Assembly (NCBI RefSeq): GCF_004514475.2
Contig: NZ_MYFO02000008.1
Location: 62,001 to 126,000 of the forward strand
Source: Paenibacillus athensensis
Lineage (GTDB): Bacteria > Bacillota > Bacilli > Paenibacillales > NBRC-103111
Direction: 5' to 3'
Length of the DNA: 64,000 nt
The position numbers and the translations under genes are program-made. Every line of letters starts with the position of its first letter. Position 1 is the first letter of the stretch. A model generated the notes under the pieces. It saw only the letters and a program-made list of their open reading frames with translations, searched no databases and was not told where the DNA came from. Below, in pieces: positions 1-9,616 of this stretch.

Positions 1-37
1 TTTGTTGCCAACCTGCTGAGAGGAGACGTGAAAAAAC

Positions 38-1585
38 ATGTATACACCCGAACTTCAAGAAGTGATCCGGCTGGCCAAGACGTTCAACCTGATCCCGATC
101 GCACGTCACTTGCTGGCGGACACGGAAACGCCGATTCGCGTATTTCAACATCTGTACCAAGAGCCCCGGGCTTTTCTGTTAGAAAGCGTGGAGGGAGGCG
201 TCAAATGGGCGAGGTATTCGTTCCTCGGCTGCGATCCCTTCCTGATGATTCGGGCGAAAAACGGCAAAACCGAAATCGAGACGGCCGCCGGCACCCAGGT
301 GTCGGAGGAGAAGCCGATTGAGGTGCTCAAGGCGTATCTGCGCTCGTATTCGAGCCCGCAGCTGGAGGATTTGCCGCGTTTTACCGGCGGTGCGGTCGGC
401 TTTTTCGGCTACGATCTGCTCCAGTATTATGAAAAGCTGCCGGCGCACCGCGTCGACGATTTGCAAATGGACGACATCCGCTTTATGTTCTGCGACCAGA
501 TCATTGCGTTTGACCATTTCAAGCAGCAAATCAAGGTCATGGCCAACGTCCACATTCCGGCCTTTGCCACGGATGAAGATATCGTCAAGGCGTATCAGGA
601 AACATGCGCCAAAATCGATGCGACCATCGATAAAATCAAACGCCCGCTCAGCCATGACACGATGACGCACAATCCGATTGTTGCCGAGCCGGAGCTTGGT
701 GAGATTCAGTCGAACATCACGAAGGAAAAATTCATCGACAACGTCAATCAGGCGAAGGAATATATTCGCGCCGGCGATATTTTTCAGGTCGTCTTGTCCC
801 AGCGCTTTGAAATCGCCACCGAGGTTTCTCCGCTCCAGGTGTATCGCGTGCTGCGCACGATGAATCCGTCTCCGTATATGTATGTGCTGAAAATGGACGA
901 AGAAGTGATCGTCGGCACATCGCCGGAGCTGCTCGTCCGCGTGGAAGAGGAGAAGGTGGAAACCCGGCCGATTGCCGGCACCCGCCCCCGCGGCCGCACG
1001 ATGGAAGAAGACCTCGCTTACGAGAAGGAATTGCTTGCTGATGAAAAAGAGCGTGCCGAGCATTTGATGCTCGTCGATCTGGGCCGCAACGATATCGGAC
1101 GCGTGTCGGAGTTCGGCACGGTCAAATGCGATACGTTCATGGACATCGAGCGTTATTCGCACGTCATGCACATCGTCTCCAATGTTTCGGGCAAAATTGC
1201 CAAGGACAAGGATTTCTTCGACGCCTTCCTGTCGTGCCTGCCTGCGGGTACCGTTTCAGGCGCGCCTAAGCTGCGGGCGATGGAAATTATTTCCGAGCTG
1301 GAGCAGGAAGCGCGCGGCGCTTATGCCGGAGCGATCGGCTACCTCGGCTTCTCGGGCAATCTGGATACGTGCATTACGATCCGCACGATTATTTTCAAGC
1401 ACGGCAAAGCGTATGTTCAGGCGGGAGCAGGCATCGTCTGGGATTCCGTTCCGGAGATGGAGTATCAGGAAACCGTCAACAAAGCCAAGGCGCTGCTGAA
1501 AGCCATCCGCTTGGCCGAGGCGATGTTCAGCCCGGCGCCTAAGCGGGTCAGCGATATCAATAAAGATTATTATGTGAATTCCTGA
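38..1585 (+). CDS. trpE: Anthranilate synthase component I
   Basis: Converts chorismate to anthranilate with ammonia delivered by a TrpG/PabA glutaminase, the first committed step of tryptophan synthesis in the cytosol. The 515-residue protein has the N-terminal anthranilate synthase domain, with an LLES motif at residues 47-50 that in this family belongs to the tryptophan feedback site. The chorismate-binding domain follows from about residue 230 and includes PIAGTRPRGR. The ATG at 38 follows AGGAG at 21-25. It heads trpEDCFBA; no trpG lies within the operon, so a glutaminase encoded elsewhere is presumed. The upstream leader lies outside the window, so control by attenuation, TRAP or T-box cannot be judged. 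Confidence 0.97.
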   Translation: MYTPELQEVIRLAKTFNLIPIARHLLADTETPIRVFQHLYQEPRAFLLESVEGGVKWARYSFLGCDPFLMIRAKNGKTEIETAAGTQVSEEKPIEVLKAYLRSYSSPQLEDLPRFTGGAVGFFGYDLLQYYEKLPAHRVDDLQMDDIRFMFCDQIIAFDHFKQQIKVMANVHIPAFATDEDIVKAYQETCAKIDATIDKIKRPLSHDTMTHNPIVAEPELGEIQSNITKEKFIDNVNQAKEYIRAGDIFQVVLSQRFEIATEVSPLQVYRVLRTMNPSPYMYVLKMDEEVIVGTSPELLVRVEEEKVETRPIAGTRPRGRTMEEDLAYEKELLADEKERAEHLMLVDLGRNDIGRVSEFGTVKCDTFMDIERYSHVMHIVSNVSGKIAKDKDFFDAFLSCLPAGTVSGAPKLRAMEIISELEQEARGAYAGAIGYLGFSGNLDTCITIRTIIFKHGKAYVQAGAGIVWDSVPEMEYQETVNKAKALLKAIRLAEAMFSPAPKRVSDINKDYYVNS

Positions 1586-1613
1586 TCCGGGGAAGCGAAA
1601 GGGGTAACGGGCG

Positions 1614-2654
1614 ATGAGTGGAACTTTGACGATACAAACGGCGATTGCCAGATTGCTGGGCGGCACGGCTTTAAGCCGCGAGGAAGCGCGCGACGTGATG
1701 TCGGTGATTATGGAGGGCGAAGCGACGCCGGCGCAAATCGGCAGCCTGCTGACAGCGCTGCGGATCAAGGGCGAGACGCTGGAGGAAGTGACCGGCTTTG
1801 CGCAGACGATGCGCCACAAGGCGGTGCATGTGCAGACGCCGCAAACGAATCTGCTCGACACGTGCGGTACGGGCGGAGACGGTGCAGAGACGTTTAATAT
1901 TTCGACGGCGGCGGCCATCGTGGCCGCGGCGGGCGGCATTCGCGTCGCCAAGCACGGCAACCGGGCGATGTCGAGCAAAAGCGGCAGCGCCGACGTGCTG
2001 GAGGAGCTGGGCGTCAGCATCGGTCTGAATGCCGAGCAAGCGGCGGTTTGTCTGGAGAAGGTCGGCATCTGCTTTATGTTTGCGCAGGCGTACCATCAGT
2101 CGATGAAGCATGTCGCCGGGCCGCGCCGTGAACTGGGCTTCCGCACCGTGTTCAACCTGCTTGGACCATTGACGAATCCCGCCGGAGCGGACCGCCAGGT
2201 GCTTGGTGTGTTTGATATCAACAAAACGGAGCTGATCGCGCAGGTGCTCGGCGAGCTGGGGCTCAAGCGGGCGCTTGTTGTGGCCAGCGAAGACGGTTTG
2301 GACGAAATCAGCATTTCCGCGCCGACGAAAATCTCGGAGCTCAAGGACGGCGTAATTAACACCTATATGCTGACGCCTGACGAGCTGGGCCTGCGGGCGC
2401 ATTCGATCAGGGATGTGGCCGGCGGCGACGCCAAGGTGAATGCGGGAATTATCCGCAGCATTTTGGCTGGCGACAAAGGCGCGAATCGCGACATCGTACT
2501 GGCGAACGCCGGAGCGTGCTTCTATGTAACGGGACATTCGTCGACGCTGCAGGAAGGCATCAAGCGGGCTTCGGACGCGATTGACAGCGGTAAAGCGGCG
2601 CAAAAACTGGATCAATTAGTTCAATTTACAGGAGAAATCAGCCATGTTTCTTGA
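1614..2654 (+). CDS. trpD: Anthranilate phosphoribosyltransferase
   Basis: Transfers phosphoribose from PRPP to anthranilate, the second step of tryptophan synthesis. The 346-residue protein carries the family signature GTGGDG at residues 85-90, which binds PRPP, followed by the KHGNRAMSSKSG segment near residue 115 that contributes to the anthranilate and PRPP sites. Length is normal for TrpD without a fused glutaminase. The start ATG follows a purine-rich AAAGGGG about 10 nt upstream, 28 nt after trpE. The 3' end overlaps trpC by 11 nt, which suggests translational coupling. Confidence 0.97.
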   Translation: MSGTLTIQTAIARLLGGTALSREEARDVMSVIMEGEATPAQIGSLLTALRIKGETLEEVTGFAQTMRHKAVHVQTPQTNLLDTCGTGGDGAETFNISTAAAIVAAAGGIRVAKHGNRAMSSKSGSADVLEELGVSIGLNAEQAAVCLEKVGICFMFAQAYHQSMKHVAGPRRELGFRTVFNLLGPLTNPAGADRQVLGVFDINKTELIAQVLGELGLKRALVVASEDGLDEISISAPTKISELKDGVINTYMLTPDELGLRAHSIRDVAGGDAKVNAGIIRSILAGDKGANRDIVLANAGACFYVTGHSSTLQEGIKRASDAIDSGKAAQKLDQLVQFTGEISHVS

Positions 2655-3453
2655 TAAAATCGTAGCTACGAAGCTCGCCGAGGTTGCGGCGATGAAAGAT
2701 AGCTTTTCCATCGGCGATGCCGAGCGGCGCATTGCCGACATGGCCGCTTGCCGCGGCTTTGAGCGCGCGCTGACCGCCGGCAAACGCCGCGAGCTCGGCC
2801 TGATTGCCGAGGTGAAGAAGGCGTCGCCGTCCAAGGGGCTGATCCGCGCCGATTTCGAGCCGGTGGCGCTGGCGCAGGAATACGAGCGCGCAGGCGCGGA
2901 TTGCATTTCCGTACTGACGGACGTTTCGTATTTCCAGGGCAGCAACGCGTATTTGCAGGCCGTGCGCGAAGCGGTGAACGTGCCGCTGCTGCGCAAGGAT
3001 TTCACGATTGACGAGCGGCAGATTTACGAGGCGCGGCTATTGGGCGCCGATGCGATTTTGCTGATCGCTGCGATTTTGACGACGCCGCAGATGAAGCAGT
3101 ATCTGGAGCTGGCGAAGGCGCTTGGCATGGATGCGCTCGTTGAGGTGCATGACCGCGAGGAGCTGGAGCGCTCCTTGGAGCTAGGCACGCAAATGATCGG
3201 CGTGAACAACCGTAACCTCAAGACGTTTGTAACCGACCTGCGGACGACAGAGGCGCTAATCGAGCACATACCGGCGGGGATTACGGTCGTTAGCGAAAGC
3301 GGCATTTCCACAACCGACGATATCGAGTATCTGGAGGATATCGGCGCGAAAGCGGTGCTCATCGGCGAGCATTTCATGCGCCAGCCGATCGTCGAGCAGG
3401 CGGTATACGATTTGATGGGCAAGCCGCGCAAAGCAGCGGCTCCACGGCCGTAA
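2644..3453 (+). CDS. trpC: Indole-3-glycerol phosphate synthase
   Basis: Decarboxylates and closes the ring of carboxyphenylamino-deoxyribulose phosphate to indole-3-glycerol phosphate. The 269-residue single-domain TIM barrel shows the catalytic-lysine region VKKASPSKG at residues 57-65, LRKDF near 116 and GVNNRNL near 178, all typical of the family. It is not fused to TrpF, unlike the enterobacterial enzyme. The ATG lies inside the end of trpD. A short gap separates it from trpF. Confidence 0.97.
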   Translation: MFLDKIVATKLAEVAAMKDSFSIGDAERRIADMAACRGFERALTAGKRRELGLIAEVKKASPSKGLIRADFEPVALAQEYERAGADCISVLTDVSYFQGSNAYLQAVREAVNVPLLRKDFTIDERQIYEARLLGADAILLIAAILTTPQMKQYLELAKALGMDALVEVHDREELERSLELGTQMIGVNNRNLKTFVTDLRTTEALIEHIPAGITVVSESGISTTDDIEYLEDIGAKAVLIGEHFMRQPIVEQAVYDLMGKPRKAAAPRP

Positions 3454-3475
3454 GCGGAGAGGGGTTGGCGAAGCG

Positions 3476-4192
3476 ATGGACATGACGGCTGGAACAGCGG
3501 TCAAAATATGCGGCTTGCTCACCGAAGCCGCCGTGCAGACGACAGCACGGCTGCCGGTGACGCATGTCGGGTTTCTTTTTGCCAAAAGCAAACGGCAGGT
3601 CACGCCGCAGCGGGCGGGCGAGCTGATCGCTTTGCTGCGCGCGGAAGCGGCCGGCCGGGGTGCGGGCGAAGCGCCGCGGGCGGTTGGCGTGTTTGTCAAC
3701 CCGACGCTGGAGGAGCTGGAGCAGACGCTTGCGCAAGCGCCGCTGGACGTGGTGCAGCTGCATGCCGGCGAGACGCCCGAATTTTGCCGCGAGGTGCGGG
3801 AACGTTTTGGCGTACAGGTATTCAAGGCGATGCCGGTGCAAAAAACGCAGACGGCTGCGCCGGAGCGCGAAGCCGTAGCGGCCCAGCTTGATTCGTTTCG
3901 CGGCGTGATCGACGCGCTGCTGCTGGACACGCACGATCCGGTGTACGGTGGCGGCTCGGGGCAGACATTTGCCTGGGACTGCATTCCGGTATACCGCGAG
4001 TGGGCGCAAGGCGCAGGAATCAAGCTGTTTGTCGCCGGTGGCCTGCATGCGAACAATGTAGATCAATTAATTGCCGAGTTCCAGCCCGACGGCGTGGATG
4101 TGTCGAGCGGGGTGGAAACGGATGGCGTGAAGGATATCGCGAAAATCGAAGCTTTTGTAGAAAGGGTGACCCGAAGTGGCACAAGTACCTGA
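3476..4192 (+). CDS. trpF: Phosphoribosylanthranilate isomerase
   Basis: Amadori isomerisation of phosphoribosylanthranilate, third step of the pathway. The 238-residue protein begins close to the KICGL motif that carries the general-base cysteine, and has the LLLDTHDP segment with the general-acid aspartate and the phosphate-binding GGL loop (VAGGLHANN). It is slightly longer than many TrpF proteins because of an alanine/glycine-rich stretch near residues 55-65. The 3' end overlaps trpB by 17 nt. Confidence 0.95.
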   Translation: MDMTAGTAVKICGLLTEAAVQTTARLPVTHVGFLFAKSKRQVTPQRAGELIALLRAEAAGRGAGEAPRAVGVFVNPTLEELEQTLAQAPLDVVQLHAGETPEFCREVRERFGVQVFKAMPVQKTQTAAPEREAVAAQLDSFRGVIDALLLDTHDPVYGGGSGQTFAWDCIPVYREWAQGAGIKLFVAGGLHANNVDQLIAEFQPDGVDVSSGVETDGVKDIAKIEAFVERVTRSGTST

Positions 4193-5372
4193 CGAGCATG
4201 GCCGATTCGGCAAATTCGGCGGACGTTACGTCCCGGAGACGCTGATGAACGCGCTCATCGAATTGGAAGAAGCGTATCAACGTTATAAAGACGACCCGGA
4301 ATTCATTGCCGAGGTGCGTTATTTACAAAAGCAATACTCCGGCCGGCCGACGCCGCTGTATTATGCCGAACGGCTGAGCGAGCAATTGGGCGGAGCCAAA
4401 ATTTACCTCAAGCGCGAGGATTTGAACCACACGGGCGCGCATAAAATCAACAACACGATCGGCCAAGCCGTTCTCGCCAAGCGCATGGGCAAAACGAAGG
4501 TGATCGCCGAGACCGGCGCCGGCCAGCACGGCGTGGCTTCGGCCACCGTGGCGGCGCTGCTCGGCATGGAGTGCAAGGTGTTCATGGGCGAAGAGGATAC
4601 GAAGCGCCAGCAGCTCAACGTGTTCCGTATGAAGCTGCTCGGCTCCGAGGTGATTCCGGTCATGTCGGGCACGCGCACGCTCAAGGACGCTTGCAACGAA
4701 ACGCTGCGCTACTGGGTGAGCAACGTACAGGATACGTACTACATTCTGGGCTCGGCCACGGGACCGCATCCGTATCCGATGATGGTGCGCGATTTTCAGC
4801 GTGTCATCGGCGACGAGTCGCGCGAGCAAATTCTGGAGACGGAAGGACGGCTGCCGGATGCAGTGGTTGCTTGCGTCGGCGGCGGCAGCAATGCAATCGG
4901 GATTTTTTACCCGTTTGTGCAGGATGAATCGGTTCGCCTGATCGGCGTAGAAGCGGCCGGACGCGGCGTGGATACCGAGGAGCATGCAGCGACGATGACC
5001 AAGGGCAGTCCGGGCGTGTTCCAGGGCTCGATGAGCTATTTGCTGCAAGATGAATTCGGGCAGGTGCTGCCGGCGCATTCGATTTCGGCTGGACTCGACT
5101 ATCCGGGCATCGGACCGGAGCACGCCTACTTGAAGGATGCGGCGCGGGCCGAATATTATCCGATCAGCGACCAGGAAGCGCTGGACGCGCTGCAGCTGCT
5201 CAGCCGCACGGAAGGCATTATTCCGGCGCTGGAAAGCGCGCACGCGATTGCGCAGGTCGTCAAGCTGGCGCCGACGATGTCGGCGGATCAAATCATTGTC
5301 GTGAGCCTGTCGGGCCGCGGCGACAAAGACGTAGAGGCCATTATGGGCTATCTCGGCGTGGGGAGGAACTAG
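4176..5372 (+). CDS. trpB: Tryptophan synthase beta chain
   Basis: PLP enzyme that condenses indole with serine to give tryptophan; acts in the alpha2-beta2 complex with TrpA. The 398-residue protein contains HTGAHKINN with the PLP-binding lysine at residue 90 and the glycine-rich phosphate loop VGGGSNAIG near 232-240. Translation starts at a GTG at 4176 within the end of trpF: the reading [20 protein letters not shown] matches the usual TrpB N-terminus. Overlap with trpF and tight spacing to trpA support coupling of the subunits. Confidence 0.97.
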   Translation: MAQVPDEHGRFGKFGGRYVPETLMNALIELEEAYQRYKDDPEFIAEVRYLQKQYSGRPTPLYYAERLSEQLGGAKIYLKREDLNHTGAHKINNTIGQAVLAKRMGKTKVIAETGAGQHGVASATVAALLGMECKVFMGEEDTKRQQLNVFRMKLLGSEVIPVMSGTRTLKDACNETLRYWVSNVQDTYYILGSATGPHPYPMMVRDFQRVIGDESREQILETEGRLPDAVVACVGGGSNAIGIFYPFVQDESVRLIGVEAAGRGVDTEEHAATMTKGSPGVFQGSMSYLLQDEFGQVLPAHSISAGLDYPGIGPEHAYLKDAARAEYYPISDQEALDALQLLSRTEGIIPALESAHAIAQVVKLAPTMSADQIIVVSLSGRGDKDVEAIMGYLGVGRN

Positions 5373-5373
5373 C

Positions 5374-6180
5374 ATGAACAGAATCGATGTGCGATTTGCC
5401 GAGCTCAAGGAGCGCGGAGAGACGGCGCTGATTCCGTTTCTGACAATTGGCGACCCGTCGCTGGAGGCGTCGATTGAGCTGATTCTGGAAATGGAGCGCT
5501 CCGGCGCCGATCTGATCGAGCTGGGCGTGCCGTATTCCGACCCGCTGGCCGACGGTCCGGTCATCCAGCGTTCATCGGAGCGCGCGCTGAAAAGCCGCAT
5601 TTCGTTGTACGATGTGCTGGAGGTCGCCCGCAAAGCGCGCGAGCGCGGCTCCAAGCTGCCGTTTATTTTGTTCACGTATTACAATCCGGTGCTGCAAATC
5701 GGTCTGGATCGCGTGTTCAAGCTGCTGCAGGCGAACGAAATCAGCGGGATTATCATTCCCGATCTGCCGCTGGAGGAAGATGCGGAAACGCGCGAGCTGG
5801 CGGAAGCCAACGGCATTCACCTGATTCCGCTCGTTGCGCCGACGTCCAACGATCGCGTCAGACGGATTGCTGCCAATGCGAAGGGCTTCGTCTATTGCGT
5901 ATCGTCGCTGGGCGTGACGGGCGTGCGCGCCGAATTCTTCAACGGCATTGACGATTTCCTCAAAACAGTGCGCGAAGCGGCTTCCGTACCGATTGTTGTC
6001 GGCTTCGGCATCTCGACGCGCGAGCAGGTCGAGCGGTTTGCCCAACTGTGCGACGGCATCGTCGTCGGCAGCGCGATTGTGCGCACGATTGAAGAGGCGC
6101 TGCCGCATTTGCAGGCCGACGCCGCGCATCCCGAAGGGCTGGCGCAAATCGGCAGTTTTGTCGCTGCTCTGAAGGGCTGA
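5374..6180 (+). CDS. trpA: Tryptophan synthase alpha chain
   Basis: Cleaves indole-3-glycerol phosphate to indole and glyceraldehyde-3-phosphate; indole is channelled to TrpB. The 268-residue TIM barrel has the catalytic glutamate E49 and aspartate D60 inside ELGVPYSDPLADGP, at the same numbers as in the E. coli enzyme. The ATG follows GGGAGGA at the end of trpB, only 1 nt after that gene's stop. Last gene of the trp cistrons; a structured region follows before hisC. Confidence 0.97.
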   Translation: MNRIDVRFAELKERGETALIPFLTIGDPSLEASIELILEMERSGADLIELGVPYSDPLADGPVIQRSSERALKSRISLYDVLEVARKARERGSKLPFILFTYYNPVLQIGLDRVFKLLQANEISGIIIPDLPLEEDAETRELAEANGIHLIPLVAPTSNDRVRRIAANAKGFVYCVSSLGVTGVRAEFFNGIDDFLKTVREAASVPIVVGFGISTREQVERFAQLCDGIVVGSAIVRTIEEALPHLQADAAHPEGLAQIGSFVAALKG

Positions 6181-6185
6181 GAAGC

Positions 6186-6316
6186 CGGCAGGTCCTTGCC
6201 GATGTCATTTCCACCTCCGTTACCGCCAGCGTCAGCGGCGGCTCATGAGAAGCCTTGGCTTGCCAAGGCTGACCTCTTGCAGCCCCGCTCGCCGGGCGGT
6301 GCGGAGGTTTCTTTTT
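6186..6316 (+). terminator. Branched terminator-like structure after trpA
   Basis: An imperfect hairpin lies at 6186-6201. A long-range helix then pairs 6213-6219 with 6302-6308 and 6222-6227 with 6295-6300; it encloses a perfect 9-bp inverted repeat at 6251-6259/6262-6270. The outer helix ends directly at a T-rich tract, 6308-6316. This would end or attenuate transcription between trpA and hisC. It is larger than a simple intrinsic terminator, and pairing was judged by eye. Confidence 0.5.
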
Positions 6317-6419
6317 GACCGTACTGGAAAGTTTAGTATCGATAAGGTAAAATAAAGTTTATGTGACTTAGCAGCGTCGAATGAAAAATGATGAATTATG
6401 AATCCATATGGGGTGACAC

Positions 6420-7520
6420 ATGCAGCCGAAACAATCGATTATTCACCTGCCGGTGTATCAGCCGGGCAAACCGATGGAAGAAGTCAAACGCGAGCTTGGC
6501 TTGACCGAGGTCATCAAGCTGGCCTCCAATGAAAACCCGTTCGGCAGCTCGCCAAACGCGAAAGCGGCGGTTGAAGCGGAAATCGCCAATATCAGCCTGT
6601 ATCCCGACGGGGGGACTGTGGAGCTGAAAGCCGCTGTAGCCGAGGTGTTGGGCGTGGAGAGCGGTCAATTGATTTTTGGCGCCGGCTCGGACGAGGTTAT
6701 TCTGATGATTGCGCGCGCATTTTTTGTGCCGGGCGACGAAACGGTGATGGCTTCGCATACGTTCCCGCAATACAAGCATAACTCGGAAATCGAAGGCGCG
6801 ATATGCGTCGAGGTGCCGCTCAAGGAAGGGACGCACGATCTGGAGGCGATGTTGGCTGCGGTCAACGACCGGACGAAAATCGTCTGGATTTGCAATCCGA
6901 ACAACCCGACCGGCACGATGAATACCACAGCGGAGATTCGTTCGTTCCTTGACCGTTTGCCGGCGAATGTGCTGGTTGTGCTCGACGAGGCTTACTGTGA
7001 ATACAACACGTCCGCGGAGTATCCAAACAGCTTGGAGCTGATTGGCCAATACCCGAATGTTGTAGCGCTGCGGACGTTTTCGAAAATTTACGGCCTTGCT
7101 TCGCTGCGCATCGGCTTTGCCATCGGTCCGGTAGACGTGATTCGCACGATCAATCAGGTGCGCGAGCCGTTTAATACGTCGCGCTTTGCGCAAGCTGCGG
7201 CGATCGCTTCGATCCGCGATCAAGCGTTTGTTGAAAGCTGTCGCCAAGCGAACACGGAAGGTCTGGCTTATTTGAGCGAGCAGTTTGCTCGGCTTGGCTT
7301 GACGGCTTATCCGGCGCATGGCAATTTTGTGATGGTGGACGTGGGCCGCCCGGCCGGTCCTGTGTTTCAAAGCCTGCTGCGTAAGGGCATTATTGTGCGC
7401 GGCGGTCATCAGCTCGGCTTCCCGACATCGATTCGCGTAACGATCGGCAGCCGGGAGCAAAACGGCAAGTTCATTGCGGCGTTGGAGCAAGTGCTCAGCG
7501 AAACGCCGGTAGAAGTCTAA
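6420..7520 (+). CDS. hisC: Histidinol-phosphate aminotransferase
   Basis: PLP-dependent class II aminotransferase that converts imidazole acetol phosphate to histidinol phosphate. In B. subtilis the enzyme in this position also serves tyrosine and phenylalanine transamination, which explains its place beside tyrA. The 366-residue protein has the LASNENPFG substrate motif near residue 34, CNPNNPTGT near 160, and the PLP lysine K222 in TFSKIYGLASLRIG. The ATG follows GGGGTGA. Located 25 nt before tyrA; the order trpA-hisC-tyrA is conserved in Bacillales. Confidence 0.95.
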   Translation: MQPKQSIIHLPVYQPGKPMEEVKRELGLTEVIKLASNENPFGSSPNAKAAVEAEIANISLYPDGGTVELKAAVAEVLGVESGQLIFGAGSDEVILMIARAFFVPGDETVMASHTFPQYKHNSEIEGAICVEVPLKEGTHDLEAMLAAVNDRTKIVWICNPNNPTGTMNTTAEIRSFLDRLPANVLVVLDEAYCEYNTSAEYPNSLELIGQYPNVVALRTFSKIYGLASLRIGFAIGPVDVIRTINQVREPFNTSRFAQAAAIASIRDQAFVESCRQANTEGLAYLSEQFARLGLTAYPAHGNFVMVDVGRPAGPVFQSLLRKGIIVRGGHQLGFPTSIRVTIGSREQNGKFIAALEQVLSETPVEV

Positions 7521-7545
7521 TCTCTGGAAACTAAAGGTTGATCAC

Positions 7546-8634
7546 ATGATAAAAATTGCGATATTCGGCGTAGGGCTCATTGGCGGCTCTCTCGCCCTCT
7601 GCTATAAAGGAAAGCCCGGTTACACGGTCGTGGGCCATTCGCCCAATCCGAAATCGGTGGAAAAGCTGCTCAAGCGCGGCGTGGTCGATTTCGCGACAAC
7701 CTCGATGGCCGAAGCCGTCGACGGGGCGGATTACATCGTATTGTGCGTGCCCGTGGGCATGCTGGAAACGTACTTGCAGCAGCTGGTGAAGCTACCACTC
7801 AAGCCCGGCTGCATTATTACCGACGTGGGCAGCACGAAGGCATCGATTACAGAAAGCGCAGCGGCATTGCAGCTTGGCGGCGCGTATTTCATCGGCGGTC
7901 ATCCGATGGCCGGCTCCGAGCGCTCCGGCGTAGAAGCGGCGACGTCGCACCTGTTCGAGAACGCCTTCTACGTGCTGACGCCTGCCGACGGCACGCCGCC
8001 CGAAGCGGTGCAACGTCTTGGCGAGCTGCTCGCTTGCACGAAGGCCCAGATCATCGAAGTGAACGCGCGCGAGCACGACGAAATCGTCGGCGCGATCAGC
8101 CATCTGCCGCACATTATTGCCGTAGCGCTGGTGAACCAGATACGCGGCTATGACGCGACGAATTCGCTGTACCGCAGTCTGGCGGCTGGCGGCTTCCGCG
8201 ACATTACGCGCATCGCTTCGGGCGAGCCGATCGTCTGGCGCGACATTCTCGTTAACAATCGCGAGGTGCTGCTGCGCCTGCTGCGCGACTGGAATGGCGA
8301 GATCGCCCGCTTCATCGGCTTGCTGGAGCAAAGCGACGGCGACGGCATTGCCGCGCAGTTCCGCGACGCGGGCGAATTCCGCAGTCAGCTGCCGGAGCGC
8401 CGCAAGGGCATGATCACGTCGCTGTACGACATCTATGTCGACGTGCCGGACCATCCCGGCGTCATCGGCAGCATTGCGACGCTGCTGGGCAACGAGCGCA
8501 TCAACCTGAGCAACATTCACGTCAGCGAAAGTCGCGAGGATGTGCCGGGCGTGCTGCGCCTGTCGTTCCGCAATCAGGAGGACGCCGACCGCGCGTCGGA
8601 GGTATTGAGCCGCCAATATGCGGTGCATGTGTAG
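7546..8634 (+). CDS. tyrA: Prephenate dehydrogenase with ACT domain
   Basis: Oxidative decarboxylation of prephenate to 4-hydroxyphenylpyruvate in tyrosine synthesis. The 362-residue protein starts with a Rossmann motif GVGLIGGSLA, contains GGHPMAGSE near residue 120 and SHLPHI near 186, and ends in an ACT domain (about 290-362, YVDVPDHPGVIGSIA), expected to sense tyrosine. It is followed directly by a strong terminator. In B. subtilis aroE (EPSP synthase) comes next; here it is not present in the window. Confidence 0.95.
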   Translation: MIKIAIFGVGLIGGSLALCYKGKPGYTVVGHSPNPKSVEKLLKRGVVDFATTSMAEAVDGADYIVLCVPVGMLETYLQQLVKLPLKPGCIITDVGSTKASITESAAALQLGGAYFIGGHPMAGSERSGVEAATSHLFENAFYVLTPADGTPPEAVQRLGELLACTKAQIIEVNAREHDEIVGAISHLPHIIAVALVNQIRGYDATNSLYRSLAAGGFRDITRIASGEPIVWRDILVNNREVLLRLLRDWNGEIARFIGLLEQSDGDGIAAQFRDAGEFRSQLPERRKGMITSLYDIYVDVPDHPGVIGSIATLLGNERINLSNIHVSESREDVPGVLRLSFRNQEDADRASEVLSRQYAVHV

Positions 8635-8649
8635 AAGCGAAATCAGCGG

Positions 8650-8688
8650 GAAGCTGCGGGGCTATGAAGCTCTGCGGCTTCTTTTTTT
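8650..8688 (+). terminator. Intrinsic terminator after tyrA
   Basis: A 14-bp stem (8650-8663 with 8668-8681, with four G-T pairs) and an ATGA loop are followed by seven T residues. It ends the trp-hisC-tyrA unit and marks the left edge of the AT-richer island. Confidence 0.92.
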
Positions 8689-8689
8689 G

Positions 8690-8719
8690 TTTACCGGGAT
8701 TTCGTATGGATGATACAAT
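8690..8719 (+). promoter_or_regulatory. Candidate sigma-A promoter for methyltransferase gene
   Basis: TTTACC at 8690-8695 and TACAAT at 8714-8719 are separated by 18 nt. It sits just after the tyrA terminator and about 40 nt before the start codon of the next gene. Identified by eye only. Confidence 0.5.
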
Positions 8720-8759
8720 GGAAGGGTGATCCAGTTCAAAAGGATAAGGGGGGATTTCT

Positions 8760-9584
8760 TTGCAACATATCATAGATTACTACAATCATTTCGACGAATG
8801 GGGTCGCCTTGATCGTGAACCCTTAGAATTTATGGTGAATTTGCATCATATTGTAAAGAATCTTCCGGAGAACGGACATCTATTGGACAATGGCGCTGGA
8901 CCGGGTAAATATTCCCTGGAACTGGCAAGACGTGAGTATAAGATTACTTTAATCGATCTGACTCCCAGATTAGTTGAAGTTGCAGAACAGAAGGCAAAAG
9001 AGCTGAATCTTTGGAATCAATTTGAGGGGTTTTATGCTTTAGACGCCAGGGATTTGACGCGTTTCCCCGATGATCATTTTGATGCTGCGCTTATGCTGGG
9101 TCCTCTTTATCATCTTCAGACTGCAGAAGACAGGGCCAAAGCAGTTTCTGAACTATACAGAGTAGTCAAGCCCAATGGAATGGTTTTTGTGGCTTTTATG
9201 TCGAAAAGCAGATTTTTATTAAACTCTTTGTTGCATCCTGAACATTGGAAGCCCAACCATACGGCACATGGCATAGAAAAATTTATGGAATCAGGCATAT
9301 TTAATCATAGTGACCCGGGTAGATTTACAGGCGCGTATTATTTTGATATTCAAGAGATCGAGCCATTTATGGAAGCGAACGGATTCTCCACGCTTAAATT
9401 AATTGGATCAAGCAGTATTGCCGGGTCGATGAATCAAGAACAATGGGATTACTGGAGACGCAGAGGAGATTTTGAATACCGCAGGATTTTAGAATGGGTC
9501 CTAAAAGAGTCTGAAAACCCGTATATGCTTGGCGTATCGTCACATCTTTTATATATTGGACAAAAGACAAGGAAGACAGGTTAA
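8760..9584 (+). CDS. Class I SAM-dependent methyltransferase
   Basis: The 274-residue protein has a class I methyltransferase fold. Motif I is LDNGAGPGKYSLELA near residues 42-56, an acidic strand end follows in ITLIDLTP, and LMLGPLYHL occupies the post-II region. The substrate cannot be told from sequence; it resembles small-molecule methyltransferases rather than rRNA enzymes. The TTG start at 8760 is supported by AAGGGGGG about 8 nt upstream. Codon use and base composition are clearly AT-richer than the trp genes. It is the first gene of the accessory island and is followed by a Nudix gene 32 nt downstream. Confidence 0.8.
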   Translation: MQHIIDYYNHFDEWGRLDREPLEFMVNLHHIVKNLPENGHLLDNGAGPGKYSLELARREYKITLIDLTPRLVEVAEQKAKELNLWNQFEGFYALDARDLTRFPDDHFDAALMLGPLYHLQTAEDRAKAVSELYRVVKPNGMVFVAFMSKSRFLLNSLLHPEHWKPNHTAHGIEKFMESGIFNHSDPGRFTGAYYFDIQEIEPFMEANGFSTLKLIGSSSIAGSMNQEQWDYWRRRGDFEYRRILEWVLKESENPYMLGVSSHLLYIGQKTRKTG

Positions 9585-9616
9585 TTCGGAAAAGCCCGCA
9601 AATCAAGGAGGAACCC

